In this document: piece after piece, positions 7,364 to 16,365 of the stretch
How the letters are laid out: the number at the start of each line of letters is the position of its first letter
Numbering within the stretch: the stretch's first letter is position 1
Source of the DNA: CBFHWY01 sp965659675
GTDB taxonomy: Bacteria; Bacteroidota; Bacteroidia; Flavobacteriales_G; Salibacteraceae
DNA: 61,565 nucleotides
Reading direction: 5' to 3'
Assembly: GCA_965659675.1 (NCBI GenBank)
Contig: CBFHWY010000006.1
Location: forward strand, 1-61,565
The notes under the pieces: generated by a model
Seen by the model: only the letters and a program-made list of their open reading frames with translations
The model's database searches: none
Told to the model about the DNA's origin: nothing
Program-made: the position numbers and the translations under genes

Positions 7364-9337
7364 ATGAAGATGCGTCTCGCTTTTATTTTTCTTTTAACAC
7401 TCGGCTTAAAACTCAGTGCATTCTCTGCCAGTACAGAGGAAATGAAAGCGCGGTATTTACTTCTTGATGATCAAGAAGTTCAGTCCATAATCCAAGACAT
7501 CGAAGACTATCCCAGGATCGATAGCACATTGATGACAAAGTACTATAACCTGGCAAAATATTTTTGGGTTAATGGTGATCACTACGAAGTTGAGTGGATC
7601 GCGAATCAGATGTTGGAATTCTCAAAGGATCTTAAGAGTGAATACTGGAAGGCCATTCACCACAACATGAAAGGAAACGTACTTTATCGTAAAGGCTATC
7701 TAAACGAGTGCCTTGAACAGTACAATCAAGCTATTCTTTCTTATCAGGCGGCTGGAAATCAAGATCGGGTTAGTGTAATGAGGAACAACCTTTCGGTGGT
7801 TTATCTCGATCTGGAAAATGACTCAGTGGCCTTAGATCAGTCCTTGATTGCCTTAAATTATTTTCTCGATTCAGGTTCTGATGTGAATCTTTCTCAGACC
7901 TACACAAACCTGGGTAATGTTTATTCAGAGTTGGGTGACACCTCAAGAGCATTAGAAAGCTACATGCGTTCTTTGGAATTGGATATACGTCAAAAAGACA
8001 CTTTCGGGATCTCCACAGCCTACACTAACATTGGCACAGTATACGCTGAAAATGGCAACTACGGTATGGCCAAGATCTTTTTCTTGAATGCTTTGTCTTT
8101 GGACAGTATTGTAGATGACCCTCACTCATTGATGATCTCCAACTTCAATATTGGATATAACTACCTCAATCAAAAAGAATATAAAAAGGCAGTGTATTAT
8201 CTCCATAAAAGTTTAAAGAAGGCCAAGACCTTGCCATCCTACTCATATATTTTAAAGAACAGCAAAAACCTTGCTCGCGCTGGGAAAGAAATAGGAGAGA
8301 GCGACATGGCAATTGAACTTTTGCTTTCCTCATTAAGCTTATATGACAGTCTTTATTCAAGAGAGCGCATCCAGGAGTTGAATGAAATTCAGCACAATTT
8401 TGATATTCGACAAAAAGAGATCGAAAACCGCTTGCTGCGTGCCAATCAGGCAAAGAGTGATGCCCTTTTAGAGCGACAAACCCTTGTAAGCTATCTGATC
8501 ATAGGGGGGCTTTTTGTAGCGCTTGTACTGTTGTTCATTCTTTGGAGAAACAGAAACAGGATCAAACAACTCAATAAACTGCTTAAAAAGGCAAATGCTG
8601 AGCAAAATAAGAATGCACGACAAATAAATAAACAGAAGGAAAAACTACAGAATGCAAACCGTGAAAACAGAGAGCTCATCTCACTTTTGATTCATGATCT
8701 GAAAAACCCATTATCGCAGATCCAGCTCCTAAGCAAAATGAGTTTGGAAGACGCAAAGGCAGATATTGAAGAACACAGCCGTCTGATACATCAAGCTTCA
8801 GAAAACGCCCTGAAGCTTATCGACCGAATTAGCACTGCTCACCTCCTTGAGGAAGGTAAACTCAACCCAAAATTCACACAAGTGAATATTGGAGATTTGA
8901 TCGCTCAGATCGTTGAGATATTCTCTACTCAGGCTAGTAAAAAAAATATCAATCTGGAGCTTAATGGTGAAGGAGATACTTTATTTATCTCTGATGAAAA
9001 GTTTCTTGATAATAGCCTTCAAAACCTCCTTAGTAATGCCATTAAATTCTCTCCAAAAAAATCTATTGTCAAGATCAGCTATGAGCAAACCGAAGAAGGC
9101 CTAAGAATCAAGGTACGTGACGAAGGTCCAGGGTTCACCCAAAAAGACAAAGAGTTGCTATTTGAAAAGTTTCAGAAACTTTCAGCCTCTCCTACTGGAG
9201 GTGAAAGCTCAAGCGGGGTAGGCTTACCCATCGCTAAGTCTTTAATAGACCGGTTAGGAGGCAAACTCTACCTTAACGAAGAGTATCGAGATGGTGCGGA
9301 GTTCATCGTTGATCTCCCAAAGCTCAATCTATCTTAA
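7364..9337 (+). CDS. TPR-repeat sensor histidine kinase
   Basis: This 657-residue hybrid of TPR sensor and histidine kinase is probably in the inner membrane with its TPR part in the periplasm. A signal peptide (about 1-23) precedes several tetratricopeptide repeats (about 90-330), recognisable from YTNLGNVYSELGD and YTNIGTVYAENGN. A coiled coil, one membrane helix (about 373-394) and a second coiled coil lead to the HisKA domain, with phospho-acceptor His444 in LLIHDLKNP, then HATPase_c with NLLSNAIKFS, DEGPGF and GVGLPIAKSL. No receiver or DNA-binding domain is fused, and no response regulator gene is nearby, so the partner and signal are unknown. The start is ATG 7364; ATG 7370 is an alternative. 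The stop overlaps convergent trmB by 14 bp. Confidence 0.9.
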   Translation: MKMRLAFIFLLTLGLKLSAFSASTEEMKARYLLLDDQEVQSIIQDIEDYPRIDSTLMTKYYNLAKYFWVNGDHYEVEWIANQMLEFSKDLKSEYWKAIHHNMKGNVLYRKGYLNECLEQYNQAILSYQAAGNQDRVSVMRNNLSVVYLDLENDSVALDQSLIALNYFLDSGSDVNLSQTYTNLGNVYSELGDTSRALESYMRSLELDIRQKDTFGISTAYTNIGTVYAENGNYGMAKIFFLNALSLDSIVDDPHSLMISNFNIGYNYLNQKEYKKAVYYLHKSLKKAKTLPSYSYILKNSKNLARAGKEIGESDMAIELLLSSLSLYDSLYSRERIQELNEIQHNFDIRQKEIENRLLRANQAKSDALLERQTLVSYLIIGGLFVALVLLFILWRNRNRIKQLNKLLKKANAEQNKNARQINKQKEKLQNANRENRELISLLIHDLKNPLSQIQLLSKMSLEDAKADIEEHSRLIHQASENALKLIDRISTAHLLEEGKLNPKFTQVNIGDLIAQIVEIFSTQASKKNINLELNGEGDTLFISDEKFLDNSLQNLLSNAIKFSPKKSIVKISYEQTEEGLRIKVRDEGPGFTQKDKELLFEKFQKLSASPTGGESSSGVGLPIAKSLIDRLGGKLYLNEEYRDGAEFIVDLPKLNLS

Positions 9338-10010
9338 AACTAAGGTAGTGGATGACGTGACCGCGTTTCTCAAAAAGCGCTTCGTAATGTGTGCGTATTT
9401 GTACTGCAAACTGGACATCCTCTTCCAATGAGCTTAGTTTTTCGTAAACATCGGGCACGGCCTGAATGAGTTGATAATCATGTTCCTGAATCTGTTCCAA
9501 AGTGTAGTCAAAAAGATCCTTACTATCTGTTTTGAGTCGAATGACCCCACCAGGCTTAAGGATTTCTCGATATCGGGCAATGAACATCGGAGAAGTAAGT
9601 CGTTTTCTTTCTCTTCTCTGTTTAAGCTGAGGGTCGGGGTGTACCAACCAGATCTCATCAACCTCTTCTTTTCCAAAGAATGCTGTGATAAAATCGATTC
9701 TGGTTCTAAGAAAAGCCGCATTTTCCAGTCCATTATCTAAGGCATCTTTTGCCCCAACATACATTCGTGCTCCTTTAATATCTATACCGATGTAGTTTCT
9801 CTTGGGGTAAGCTTTGGCCAGGTTCACTGTGAACTCACCCTTACCACAGGCCAACTCAAGAGTAATTGGTTGTGCCTTGCTGAAATGATCGGTATTCCAT
9901 TCTCCTTTCAAGGGAAAATTATCCGCTCTGAAGGTTTCCACTCCTTCCTCATAAACATTTGAGAAGGCTTTCATCTGTTCAAAGCGAATCAGTTTTTGTT
10001 TTCCAGCCAT
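9324..10010 (-). CDS. trmB: tRNA (guanine-N7-)-methyltransferase TrmB
   Basis: This 228-residue cytosolic SAM-dependent enzyme makes m7G46 in the tRNA variable loop. The SAM-binding stretch LELACGKGEFTVNLAKAYP, the NYIGIDIKGARMY acidic loop, and the VHPDPQLKQRRERKRL block (PDPxxKxxHxKRR-like, binding tRNA and substrate guanine) are all present, followed by PGGVIRLKTDS. The ATG overlaps the SDR stop by one base, so the two are probably co-transcribed. The 3' end runs 14 bp into the convergent histidine kinase gene. Confidence 0.95.
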   Translation of the reverse strand: MAGKQKLIRFEQMKAFSNVYEEGVETFRADNFPLKGEWNTDHFSKAQPITLELACGKGEFTVNLAKAYPKRNYIGIDIKGARMYVGAKDALDNGLENAAFLRTRIDFITAFFGKEEVDEIWLVHPDPQLKQRRERKRLTSPMFIARYREILKPGGVIRLKTDSKDLFDYTLEQIQEHDYQLIQAVPDVYEKLSSLEEDVQFAVQIRTHYEALFEKRGHVIHYLSFKID

Positions 10011-10705
10011 CAGAAATTTGGGTTTGAGGCGCTTACTCTGATCTCATCTACACTTGTGCCAGGTTCTGTCATCACTGCGCTCAGGCAAAGCGCAGCGAGG
10101 TCCTCAGGTTGTATGAACTCCTCTCTGGGCACATCCTCTCCATCCCAGCTGCTTGTGTTGATCGAGCCAGGTAAAACACTGATCACCTTTATTCCATCTT
10201 TCTTTAGCTCAAGGCCCAAACTTTTGCTGTAAGCAAAGAGAGCATGTTTGGAAATGGCATAATCACCTGCATTTTCCCGAACAGATTCGCTCAGTACAGA
10301 GCAGATATTAATGATATGACCTTTCTTCTGATTCCTGAATTGGGGAATAAGTGGCTTGGTCAGGTAATACGCAGAGCTAAAGTTGTTTTTGAATAGCTCT
10401 TCCATCAAGTCAGACCTCTCCAGTGGAGCTGTTTTGTATACACCAGCATTATTGATGAGTACATCTACCTCTTCCCAGGCGTTTAAAACAGATTGAGCTG
10501 CATTGATCGCTTCAAACTTGTGTGATAGGTCTGCGGAAATAACCAGAATTTCTACCTTATCGTTTATGGTCTGAATTTCAGCTTTTAGTTCCTGAAGCTT
10601 AGTAAGATCACGAGCGATGATGCAGAGATCAAATCCCGCCTTAGCAAATACCCTTGAGAATGACGCACCCAGCCCTCTACTCGCTCCACTTATTACTGCT
10701 CTCAT
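10010..10705 (-). CDS. Short-chain dehydrogenase/reductase (SDR)
   Basis: This 231-residue classical SDR is an NAD(P)-dependent oxidoreductase. It has a Rossmann cofactor loop SGASRGLG (6-13), the NNAG structural motif, catalytic Ser in ICSVLSES and the catalytic Tyr/Lys pair in GDYAISKHA. Substrate cannot be predicted. The start is placed at ATG 10705 rather than at a TTG three codons upstream, because the Rossmann fold begins there and a -7 promoter box overlaps the TTG. The gene is divergent from the glycosyltransferase at 10734, and trmB follows with a one-base overlap. Confidence 0.88.
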   Translation of the reverse strand: MRAVISGASRGLGASFSRVFAKAGFDLCIIARDLTKLQELKAEIQTINDKVEILVISADLSHKFEAINAAQSVLNAWEEVDVLINNAGVYKTAPLERSDLMEELFKNNFSSAYYLTKPLIPQFRNQKKGHIINICSVLSESVRENAGDYAISKHALFAYSKSLGLELKKDGIKVISVLPGSINTSSWDGEDVPREEFIQPEDLAALCLSAVMTEPGTSVDEIRVSASNPNF

Positions 10706-10711
10706 GGCGAG

Positions 10712-10719
10712 CAAAAGTA
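10712..10719 (-). promoter_or_regulatory. Putative -7 box for SDR-trmB (TACTTTTG)
   Basis: Exact TAnnTTTG match on the minus strand, only 6 nt before the SDR ATG, so the predicted transcript would have almost no leader. It sits back to back with the plus-strand box at 10722. Confidence 0.4.
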
Positions 10720-10721
10720 CT

Positions 10722-10729
10722 TAGATTTG
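10722..10729 (+). promoter_or_regulatory. Putative -7 box for the MurG-like glycosyltransferase (TAGATTTG)
   Basis: Exact TAnnTTTG match, only 4 nt before the ATG at 10734. If transcription starts 4-7 nt after the box, the mRNA is leaderless. Confidence 0.4.
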
Positions 10730-10733
10730 AACG

Positions 10734-11759
10734 ATGTCTTCTTCATCTCCACTCCAAGCGTTCATTGAGCATAAAAAGCTCAAAGGGAAGCGTGTTCTCT
10801 ATACTGTACTCGATTGGGGCTTAGGTCATGCAAGTCGGAGCATCCCTTTTATTGAAGCGCTCATTAAATCTGGAAATGAGCTGATCATTGGAGCCAATGG
10901 AGAAAGTGCCCATCTACTGAAAAGCAGGTTCCCATTTCTGTATTTTTATGACCTCCCTGGAAAGAATATCACTTACACAAGAAACAGGATCTTACTTCCA
11001 TTTAAGATCATTTCTCAAGCTCCTGCTTTTCTCAAAAGCATTAAGGAAGAACATGATCGCGTCGGAGAGATCGTCAGAGAACAAAAGATCCAGACTATCA
11101 TTTCAGATCATCGCTATGGTTCATATCATGAAGGACTTCCTAGTTATTTCATGACGCACCAGCTCCATCTACCTACTCCACTAATTGCTCCTGGCATCCA
11201 GAAACTCCACGAAAATTTAATGGGTCATTTTGACACTTTGATCGTTCCTGACACAGAAGGTGAAGTAAGCCTTGCTGGGAAGTTATCCGAACGTTCAAAG
11301 ACACATACTGACATATGCTACATTGGAAGTTTGAGCCGTTTCGAAGGCAAAGTAATCTCGACTGGTCAAAAGGATATTCAGGCACTGGCCATTTTATCTG
11401 GTCCTGAACCAACAAGGAGTGAACTTGAGCTGGACCTGGTCAAACGCTTTTCAAAAAACCTCAATGAGAAATACACGATGATCAGAGGTTGCAATAAGGC
11501 TTCAGAAATAGTTTACCCTGAAAACCTTGAGGTGCTTAACCATGCAACTGATCTTAAATTTATTGAGCTGATCTCGCGATCGAATAAAGTGATCAGTCGA
11601 TCAGGTTACTCCAGTCTGATGGACTACCAACATTTGGGAATCCAGGCCGAGTTGATACCAACACCTGGACAGGCTGAACAAGAATATCTCGCGAAACGGT
11701 GGAGTGGCAAGCAATTGCCTAAACCAGCATCATCACCGGATTCTCGAGATAGGCCTTAA
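10734..11759 (+). CDS. MurG-like GT-B glycosyltransferase
   Basis: This 341-residue protein has a two-domain GT-B layout. An N-terminal donor/acceptor half starts with VLYTVLDWGLGHASRSIP, where the Gly-rich loop matches MurG/GT28-type enzymes. A C-terminal half has a late VISRSGYSSLMDY segment followed by PTPGQAEQEYLAKR, which corresponds to the nucleotide-sugar binding block of GT28 enzymes. It is not MurG itself, and the acceptor is unknown. The last 41 bp overlap the 3' end of convergent pdhC; the extra C-terminal residues (KQLPKPASSPDSRDRP) come from that overlap and look unstructured. No alternative start lies close by. Confidence 0.8.
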   Translation: MSSSSPLQAFIEHKKLKGKRVLYTVLDWGLGHASRSIPFIEALIKSGNELIIGANGESAHLLKSRFPFLYFYDLPGKNITYTRNRILLPFKIISQAPAFLKSIKEEHDRVGEIVREQKIQTIISDHRYGSYHEGLPSYFMTHQLHLPTPLIAPGIQKLHENLMGHFDTLIVPDTEGEVSLAGKLSERSKTHTDICYIGSLSRFEGKVISTGQKDIQALAILSGPEPTRSELELDLVKRFSKNLNEKYTMIRGCNKASEIVYPENLEVLNHATDLKFIELISRSNKVISRSGYSSLMDYQHLGIQAELIPTPGQAEQEYLAKRWSGKQLPKPASSPDSRDRP

Positions 11760-12993
11760 GTGTTTGCAAGAACTCCGAGCCCGTTGCTCCATCTACCACT
11801 CTGTGGTCGCACGACAAGGTCACTTTCATTACATTACCGGGAACCACTGCACCATCTTTGACAACGGGAACTTGCTTGATTCCTCCAACGGCAAGAATAC
11901 AGGAGTCGGGGGGATTAATTATGGCCGTAAACTCTTCTATTCCGAACATACCAAGGTTAGAAATAGTAAAAGTATTTCCTTCCCAATCACTGGGCTGCAG
12001 TTTTTTATCCCTCGCCTTTTGAGCATATTCCTTCACTTCTGCCCCAATTTGTGATAAGCCCTTTGAGTTCGCAAATCTTACTACTGGCACAAGCAAGCCA
12101 TCGGGAACTGCAACAGCCACTCCAACATGGACGTGCTCGTTAAATCTGATCTTATCTCCCAGCCATGAAGAATTCACTTTCGGGTGCTTTGTTAAAGCCA
12201 TAGCCACAGCTTTAACGACCATATCATTAAAGGAAACCTTCACATCTCCAGTAGCATTGATCTCCTTTCTCGACTTCATGGCATTATCCATATCGATATC
12301 CATGGTCAGATAGAAATGAGGAGCATCAACTTTGCTCTCTTTCAATCTTCTAGCGATGGTCGCTCTCATTTGAGAGACCGGCTCTTCAGTAAACGACTCT
12401 TCGCCCGTAACCGCGTGACCCACTGATGGGCTAGCAGAAGATGGAACAAAATTGTCGACATCGCGCTTGACGATACGGCCACCTTCACCACTGCCAGTCA
12501 CCTGAGCGAGATCGATGCCTTTATCCTCCGCCAGACGTTTTGCCAATGGAGAGGCTTTTATTCTTCCAGTGGAAGAATTTGCACTAACTGACGTTTTAGG
12601 AGCCTCTGCAACAGGCTCTGGCTTACTTTCTTCTTTAGCGGGCTCTTCTTTTGCCGGAGTCTCTTCTTTAGGAGCTTCCTCGGGTGAAGTCTCCTCAGCA
12701 GTTTCATCTGGAGCTTCGGAAGATTCTCCATCAAGAATGGAAGAAACATCTTCACCTTTTTCTCCAATGATCGCAAGGATAGAGTCTACAGGAGCTTTGC
12801 CTCCCTTTTCAACGCCGATGTGGAGTAATGTGCCATCAAAATACGACTCAAACTCCATGGTCGCTTTATCCGATTCGATCTCAGCCAGGAGATCTCCTGA
12901 ACTCACTTCGTCTCCAACATTCTTATGCCACTCTGCTACAACACCTTCAGTCATGGTGTCACTCAACTTTGGCATTCTGATAACTTCAGCCAT
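11719..12993 (-). CDS. pdhC: Pyruvate dehydrogenase E2, dihydrolipoamide acetyltransferase
   Basis: This 424-residue E2 core subunit of the pyruvate dehydrogenase complex passes the acetyl group from lipoamide to CoA. It has a single lipoyl domain (about 1-80; modified Lys43 in ESDKATMEFES), a Glu/Pro/Ala-rich flexible linker (about 90-140), a peripheral subunit-binding domain (144-182) and a catalytic acyltransferase domain (about 205-424) ending with the active-site motif DHRVVDG. The gene starts 7 bp after pdhA stops, so the two are co-transcribed. Neither the E1-beta gene nor an E3 gene is adjacent. The 3' end overlaps the convergent glycosyltransferase by 41 bp. Confidence 0.96.
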   Translation of the reverse strand: MAEVIRMPKLSDTMTEGVVAEWHKNVGDEVSSGDLLAEIESDKATMEFESYFDGTLLHIGVEKGGKAPVDSILAIIGEKGEDVSSILDGESSEAPDETAEETSPEEAPKEETPAKEEPAKEESKPEPVAEAPKTSVSANSSTGRIKASPLAKRLAEDKGIDLAQVTGSGEGGRIVKRDVDNFVPSSASPSVGHAVTGEESFTEEPVSQMRATIARRLKESKVDAPHFYLTMDIDMDNAMKSRKEINATGDVKVSFNDMVVKAVAMALTKHPKVNSSWLGDKIRFNEHVHVGVAVAVPDGLLVPVVRFANSKGLSQIGAEVKEYAQKARDKKLQPSDWEGNTFTISNLGMFGIEEFTAIINPPDSCILAVGGIKQVPVVKDGAVVPGNVMKVTLSCDHRVVDGATGSEFLQTLKAYLENPVMMLV

Positions 12994-13000
12994 AGGGGTA

Positions 13001-14011
13001 TTAATTTCTTACGTAAGGGTAATCTGGAGTGAAATAAACATCTTCATAAAGCTCGTGTGCCTCTGGTTCTGGAGACTCTTCGGCAAACTTCACGGACTCA
13101 TCTACGAGGTCTTTCACTCTACTCATGATATTCTCTAGTTGCTTTTCGCTTGCGTACTTATTTTTCAGGATGGTAGATTTCACCATTTCAACTGGGTCCT
13201 GTCTTTTGTACTCTTCAACCTCATCTTTTGTTCGATACTTCTGTGGGTCAGACATTGAATGACCTTTGTATCGATATGTGCGAATATCCAATAGCGTTGG
13301 ACCACCGCCGCTTCTTGCTCGTTCAGCTGCCTCCTCAATTGCATCATGAACATCTTCTGGCTTCATGCCGTTCACTACCGCAGAAGGCATTTCATAACTG
13401 AGACCGATCTTCGAAAGGTCCGTTACATTTGTAGTTCTTTCAACGCTGGTACCCATTGCATAGTTATTGTTTTCAATGATGAAAACAACAGGAAGTTCCC
13501 ATTTCATCGCCATGTTGAAGGTCTCATGAAGTGCGCCTTGCCTAACTGCTCCGTCACCCATGGAACAAAAGGTCACATTCTTATTGCCTTTATACTTATC
13601 GGCAAAAGCAATTCCAGCACCCATTGGAATTTGAGCACCAACGATTCCGTGACCTCCCATGAAGTTCCTTTCTTTATCGAACATGTGCATCGAACCCCCT
13701 TTACCTTTTGAACATCCGGTCTTTTTTCCGTAGAGCTCGGCCATGACGTATTTCGGGTGCATTCCAAAACCTATTGGATGGGCATGATCCCGATAAGCAG
13801 TGATATGCTTGTCTCCCTTTTTACTCGCTGAGGCAGTGCCTGCAACGATGGCTTCCTGTCCGATATACAAATGACAAAAGCCACCGAATTTCTGTTGCAA
13901 ATAAAGCTGTGAGGCTTTCTCTTCAAATTTCCTCATGAGAAGCATGCTCTCATACCAGTTCATGTACGTCTTCTTGCTAAATTTTGATTTAGCAGCCTTG
14001 GTTTTTGCCAT
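13001..14011 (-). CDS. pdhA: Pyruvate dehydrogenase E1 component, alpha subunit
   Basis: This 336-residue thiamine-diphosphate subunit of the pyruvate dehydrogenase E1 heterotetramer shows the pattern HITAYRDHAHPIG, GKGGSMHMF and GGHGIVGAQIP, the TPP-binding GDGA...ENNNYA motif, and YRYKGHSMSDP with the phosphorylation-loop-like region. E1-alpha needs a separate E1-beta, which is not in this window. Upstream, a -7 box (14032-14039, minus strand) lies 20 nt before the ATG, so pdhA-pdhC probably has its own promoter separate from the porV-ispF-cdd genes. Confidence 0.96.
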   Translation of the reverse strand: MAKTKAAKSKFSKKTYMNWYESMLLMRKFEEKASQLYLQQKFGGFCHLYIGQEAIVAGTASASKKGDKHITAYRDHAHPIGFGMHPKYVMAELYGKKTGCSKGKGGSMHMFDKERNFMGGHGIVGAQIPMGAGIAFADKYKGNKNVTFCSMGDGAVRQGALHETFNMAMKWELPVVFIIENNNYAMGTSVERTTNVTDLSKIGLSYEMPSAVVNGMKPEDVHDAIEEAAERARSGGGPTLLDIRTYRYKGHSMSDPQKYRTKDEVEEYKRQDPVEMVKSTILKNKYASEKQLENIMSRVKDLVDESVKFAEESPEPEAHELYEDVYFTPDYPYVRN

Positions 14012-14031
14012 AAGCGGAAAAATTTGGATTA

Positions 14032-14039
14032 CAAATGTA
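14032..14039 (-). promoter_or_regulatory. Putative -7 box for pdhA-pdhC (TACATTTG)
   Basis: Exact TAnnTTTG match on the minus strand between cdd and pdhA, 20 nt before the pdhA ATG. No clear -33 TTG is seen. Confidence 0.5.
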
Positions 14040-14064
14040 ATAGAATTCGGGTGCTGATTAATGC

Positions 14065-14547
14065 TTAATCCCGCTCGGGTAAGTGGCTGCGGTCAAAAGA
14101 TAATGGAAGGAGTGATCGCACCCCATCAACAAGGCTTGCAGAAGCATCCGGGTGCCCAAAGATCATGTGAATCTTTTTGTCGAATCGCTGCTCCGATTCA
14201 AGCATGACCTGCCTACAGGCGCCGCAAGGTGAAACGGCTGCATCTCCAGCAGTTTTGGCCGAAACCGCAATGGCAACAATATGATCATTCGGGTACTGAG
14301 AGTGAGCACTGAACACAGCAACTCTCTCGGCGCATAGGCCAGAAGGATATGCAGCGTTCTCCTGATTACTCGCAGTCACGATCTTATCATTCGAAAGCAA
14401 GACTGCAGCGCCAACATTGAACTTGCTATATGGAGCATAGGCGTCCCGTGAAGCTTTTTCAGCCATCAGGAGTAAGTCATAATCTCTTTTGTCCAGCTCA
14501 CTGGCCGAATCGAATACTTGATAGTTGATCTCGATCTTACGATTCAT
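14065..14547 (-). CDS. cdd: Cytidine deaminase
   Basis: This 160-residue cytosolic zinc enzyme deaminates cytidine and deoxycytidine to uridine and deoxyuridine for pyrimidine salvage. The catalytic motif GLCAERVAVFSA supplies the zinc-binding Cys and the proton-shuttling Glu, and SPCGACRQVM supplies the other two zinc cysteines, as in the small tetrameric class. ATG 14547 is preferred over a TTG three codons upstream (14556). With that start the gene overlaps the end of ispF by 11 bp, so it is probably translated from the porV-ispF transcript. Confidence 0.95.
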   Translation of the reverse strand: MNRKIEINYQVFDSASELDKRDYDLLLMAEKASRDAYAPYSKFNVGAAVLLSNDKIVTASNQENAAYPSGLCAERVAVFSAHSQYPNDHIVAIAVSAKTAGDAAVSPCGACRQVMLESEQRFDKKIHMIFGHPDASASLVDGVRSLLPLSFDRSHLPERD

Positions 14548-15022
14548 CTGAGACAATTAACACAACTGCATAGGCCTTCACTCCTTCTTCTCGACCCACA
14601 AATCCCATTTTCTCGCTTGTGGTGGCCTTAATGGAGACATCCATCTTATCAATTTCCAAAATTTCACTGATCTGCTTCTGCATATCAGGGATATGTGGAT
14701 TCAATTTTGGCTTTTCAGCACAAATGGTTGCATCGATATTTGAGACTTTGAATGCTCTTTCTTTGATAAGGTCAAAAACCCCTTTGAGCAACTTTTTACT
14801 ATCTGCTCCTTTATATTCTGGATCGGTATCAGGAAAGTGAAATCCAATGTCGCGAAGGTTGGCAGCGCCAAGAATGGCATCAGATATTGCATGTAACAGG
14901 ACATCCGCATCTGAATGTCCTAACAAACCCTTGTCGTGAGGAATTTTAACACCTCCAACGATAAAGTCTCTCTTCTCCGAAAGTTGATGGATATCGTAGC
15001 CGAAGCCTACTCTAATTTTCAT
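14537..15022 (-). CDS. ispF: 2-C-methyl-D-erythritol 2,4-cyclodiphosphate synthase
   Basis: This 161-residue trimeric enzyme catalyses the fifth step of the non-mevalonate isoprenoid pathway, cyclising CDP-methylerythritol 2-phosphate with loss of CMP. Metal ligands are Asp10, His12 and His44 (GYDIHQL and VLLHAI), and GLLGHSDADV, FHFPDTDPEYKGADS and TTSEKMGFVGREEG are family blocks. Its ATG overlaps the porV stop (ATGA) and its 3' end overlaps cdd. The link to porV is therefore transcriptional and not functional. No other isoprenoid gene is present here. Confidence 0.96.
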   Translation of the reverse strand: MKIRVGFGYDIHQLSEKRDFIVGGVKIPHDKGLLGHSDADVLLHAISDAILGAANLRDIGFHFPDTDPEYKGADSKKLLKGVFDLIKERAFKVSNIDATICAEKPKLNPHIPDMQKQISEILEIDKMDVSIKATTSEKMGFVGREEGVKAYAVVLIVSDES

Positions 15023-16350
15023 GAGTCACCATTAGACTCCGCATTTTGAGTTCTAAAGGCGTCAAGGTCAAAAGACAGAGTAAAACGAAGTGTATTCTGC
15101 AGTGGCGAAGTTTGGAAGGTGTTCCCAAAATATGCCGGAATAAGATAAGCCAGATCAAGTCCGAATACATTGTATCTCAAACCTGCTCCGACAGAGAAAA
15201 ACTTTCGATTTCCTTTTGAAAAGTGCTCATAAAAGTATCCAGCACGCACTGCAAACTGATTGTCATACCAATACTCCAAACCCAGACCAATGTTGATCTC
15301 ATTCAACTCTTCGCGGAAAACGCTTCCACCTTCAACCTGATATGTACCATCTGGATTAGTAAGAAAGCTTCCGTTTTGATCGATCAATGGTGAGCCAGGC
15401 GCATCAGCAAAAGAGCTGAAAATTCCTGTAGCTACCGCAACATCCGGATTATTTCCAGCACCGATCACCAGATTATTGTTGTCGTCAACCAAAAGGGCTC
15501 CTGTACTATCCGTTCTGTAGATCGGAGGTGTTGGAACCAATAGCTTATTGAAGTCTGCAGCGAAGGTGATCGAGTTATACTCGTCTAGCTCCACGGTAAG
15601 TCTTGGACCGAAGCGAAGATTTATTGGAATGAAATCTGATTTTGAGGTATTCGAGTAAGCGATCTTACCTCCTATGTTCGTGATTGCCACACCTGCAGCA
15701 AATGTTGCATCCTTATCGCCCAACTTAATACCTGGCTTCTCATAATAGGCAGAAATATCAGCAGCTACCGTTCTACCTGGTTTAGTATCGGCACCCTGTA
15801 CCGGCACACCACCTGTAAGGTTAGAGTTGATATACCTGAAGCCAACCGAACCGGAAATTAAGTCACTCAAACGCGTGGCAACAAAGGCATCCAAAGAGAA
15901 TTCGTTGGGATTAAATGGATAGATCTCCTGACCTAATTCATTCGTAAAGACAATATCACCCAATGAAAAGTAACGGAATGAACCTCCAACAACGGTATAG
16001 TCAGAGATCTTCCCATAGCCTGAAAGATACGAGAGGCTAATATCAGGCACAAGTTGTCTCAACCAGGGTGAGTGAGAGGCCGAAAAACCAATCTTTTTTT
16101 CTGCTTTTACAAGCTTTGATGGATTCCAGTGAGCTGAGTTTGCATCTGGTGAAGTAGCAACACCAACATCTCCCATAGCGCCCGCCCTGGAGTCAGGAGT
16201 AATAATGAGAAACGGCACCGCTGTAGTAATGGTATTCAGTCTTTCATCAGCACCAGTAATGGAGTTGATAGAAACTGAATTTTGGGCTTTCAAACCAAGG
16301 CTAGCAACGAGAGCCAGACCTATTGAGAAAATGAATTTGTTTTGATTCAT
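15019..16350 (-). CDS. porV: Type IX secretion outer-membrane protein PorV
   Basis: This 443-residue outer-membrane beta-barrel of the FadL-like PorV/LptO family receives type IX cargo from the translocon and works with PorU in its release. A signal peptide (about 1-23, ending LGLKAQ) is followed by VPFLIITPDSRAGAMGDVGVA, the family hallmark, and SAHWNPSKL. Many aromatic-ended strands run to a C-terminal Phe-rich strand. The start is ATG 16350 and not TTG 16368: the signal peptide begins there, and a -7 box overlaps the TTG. The neighbours are porU upstream and ispF downstream (4-bp overlap), and porV appears to have its own promoter. Confidence 0.95.
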   Translation of the reverse strand: MNQNKFIFSIGLALVASLGLKAQNSVSINSITGADERLNTITTAVPFLIITPDSRAGAMGDVGVATSPDANSAHWNPSKLVKAEKKIGFSASHSPWLRQLVPDISLSYLSGYGKISDYTVVGGSFRYFSLGDIVFTNELGQEIYPFNPNEFSLDAFVATRLSDLISGSVGFRYINSNLTGGVPVQGADTKPGRTVAADISAYYEKPGIKLGDKDATFAAGVAITNIGGKIAYSNTSKSDFIPINLRFGPRLTVELDEYNSITFAADFNKLLVPTPPIYRTDSTGALLVDDNNNLVIGAGNNPDVAVATGIFSSFADAPGSPLIDQNGSFLTNPDGTYQVEGGSVFREELNEINIGLGLEYWYDNQFAVRAGYFYEHFSKGNRKFFSVGAGLRYNVFGLDLAYLIPAYFGNTFQTSPLQNTLRFTLSFDLDAFRTQNAESNGDS

Positions 16351-16365
16351 ATAAATCTTAATCTG

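Noticed and set aside
12515..13138. 207-codon open frame opposite pdhC
   Set aside because: Ser/Ala-rich product is the mirror of the pdhC linker; pdhC is unambiguous.
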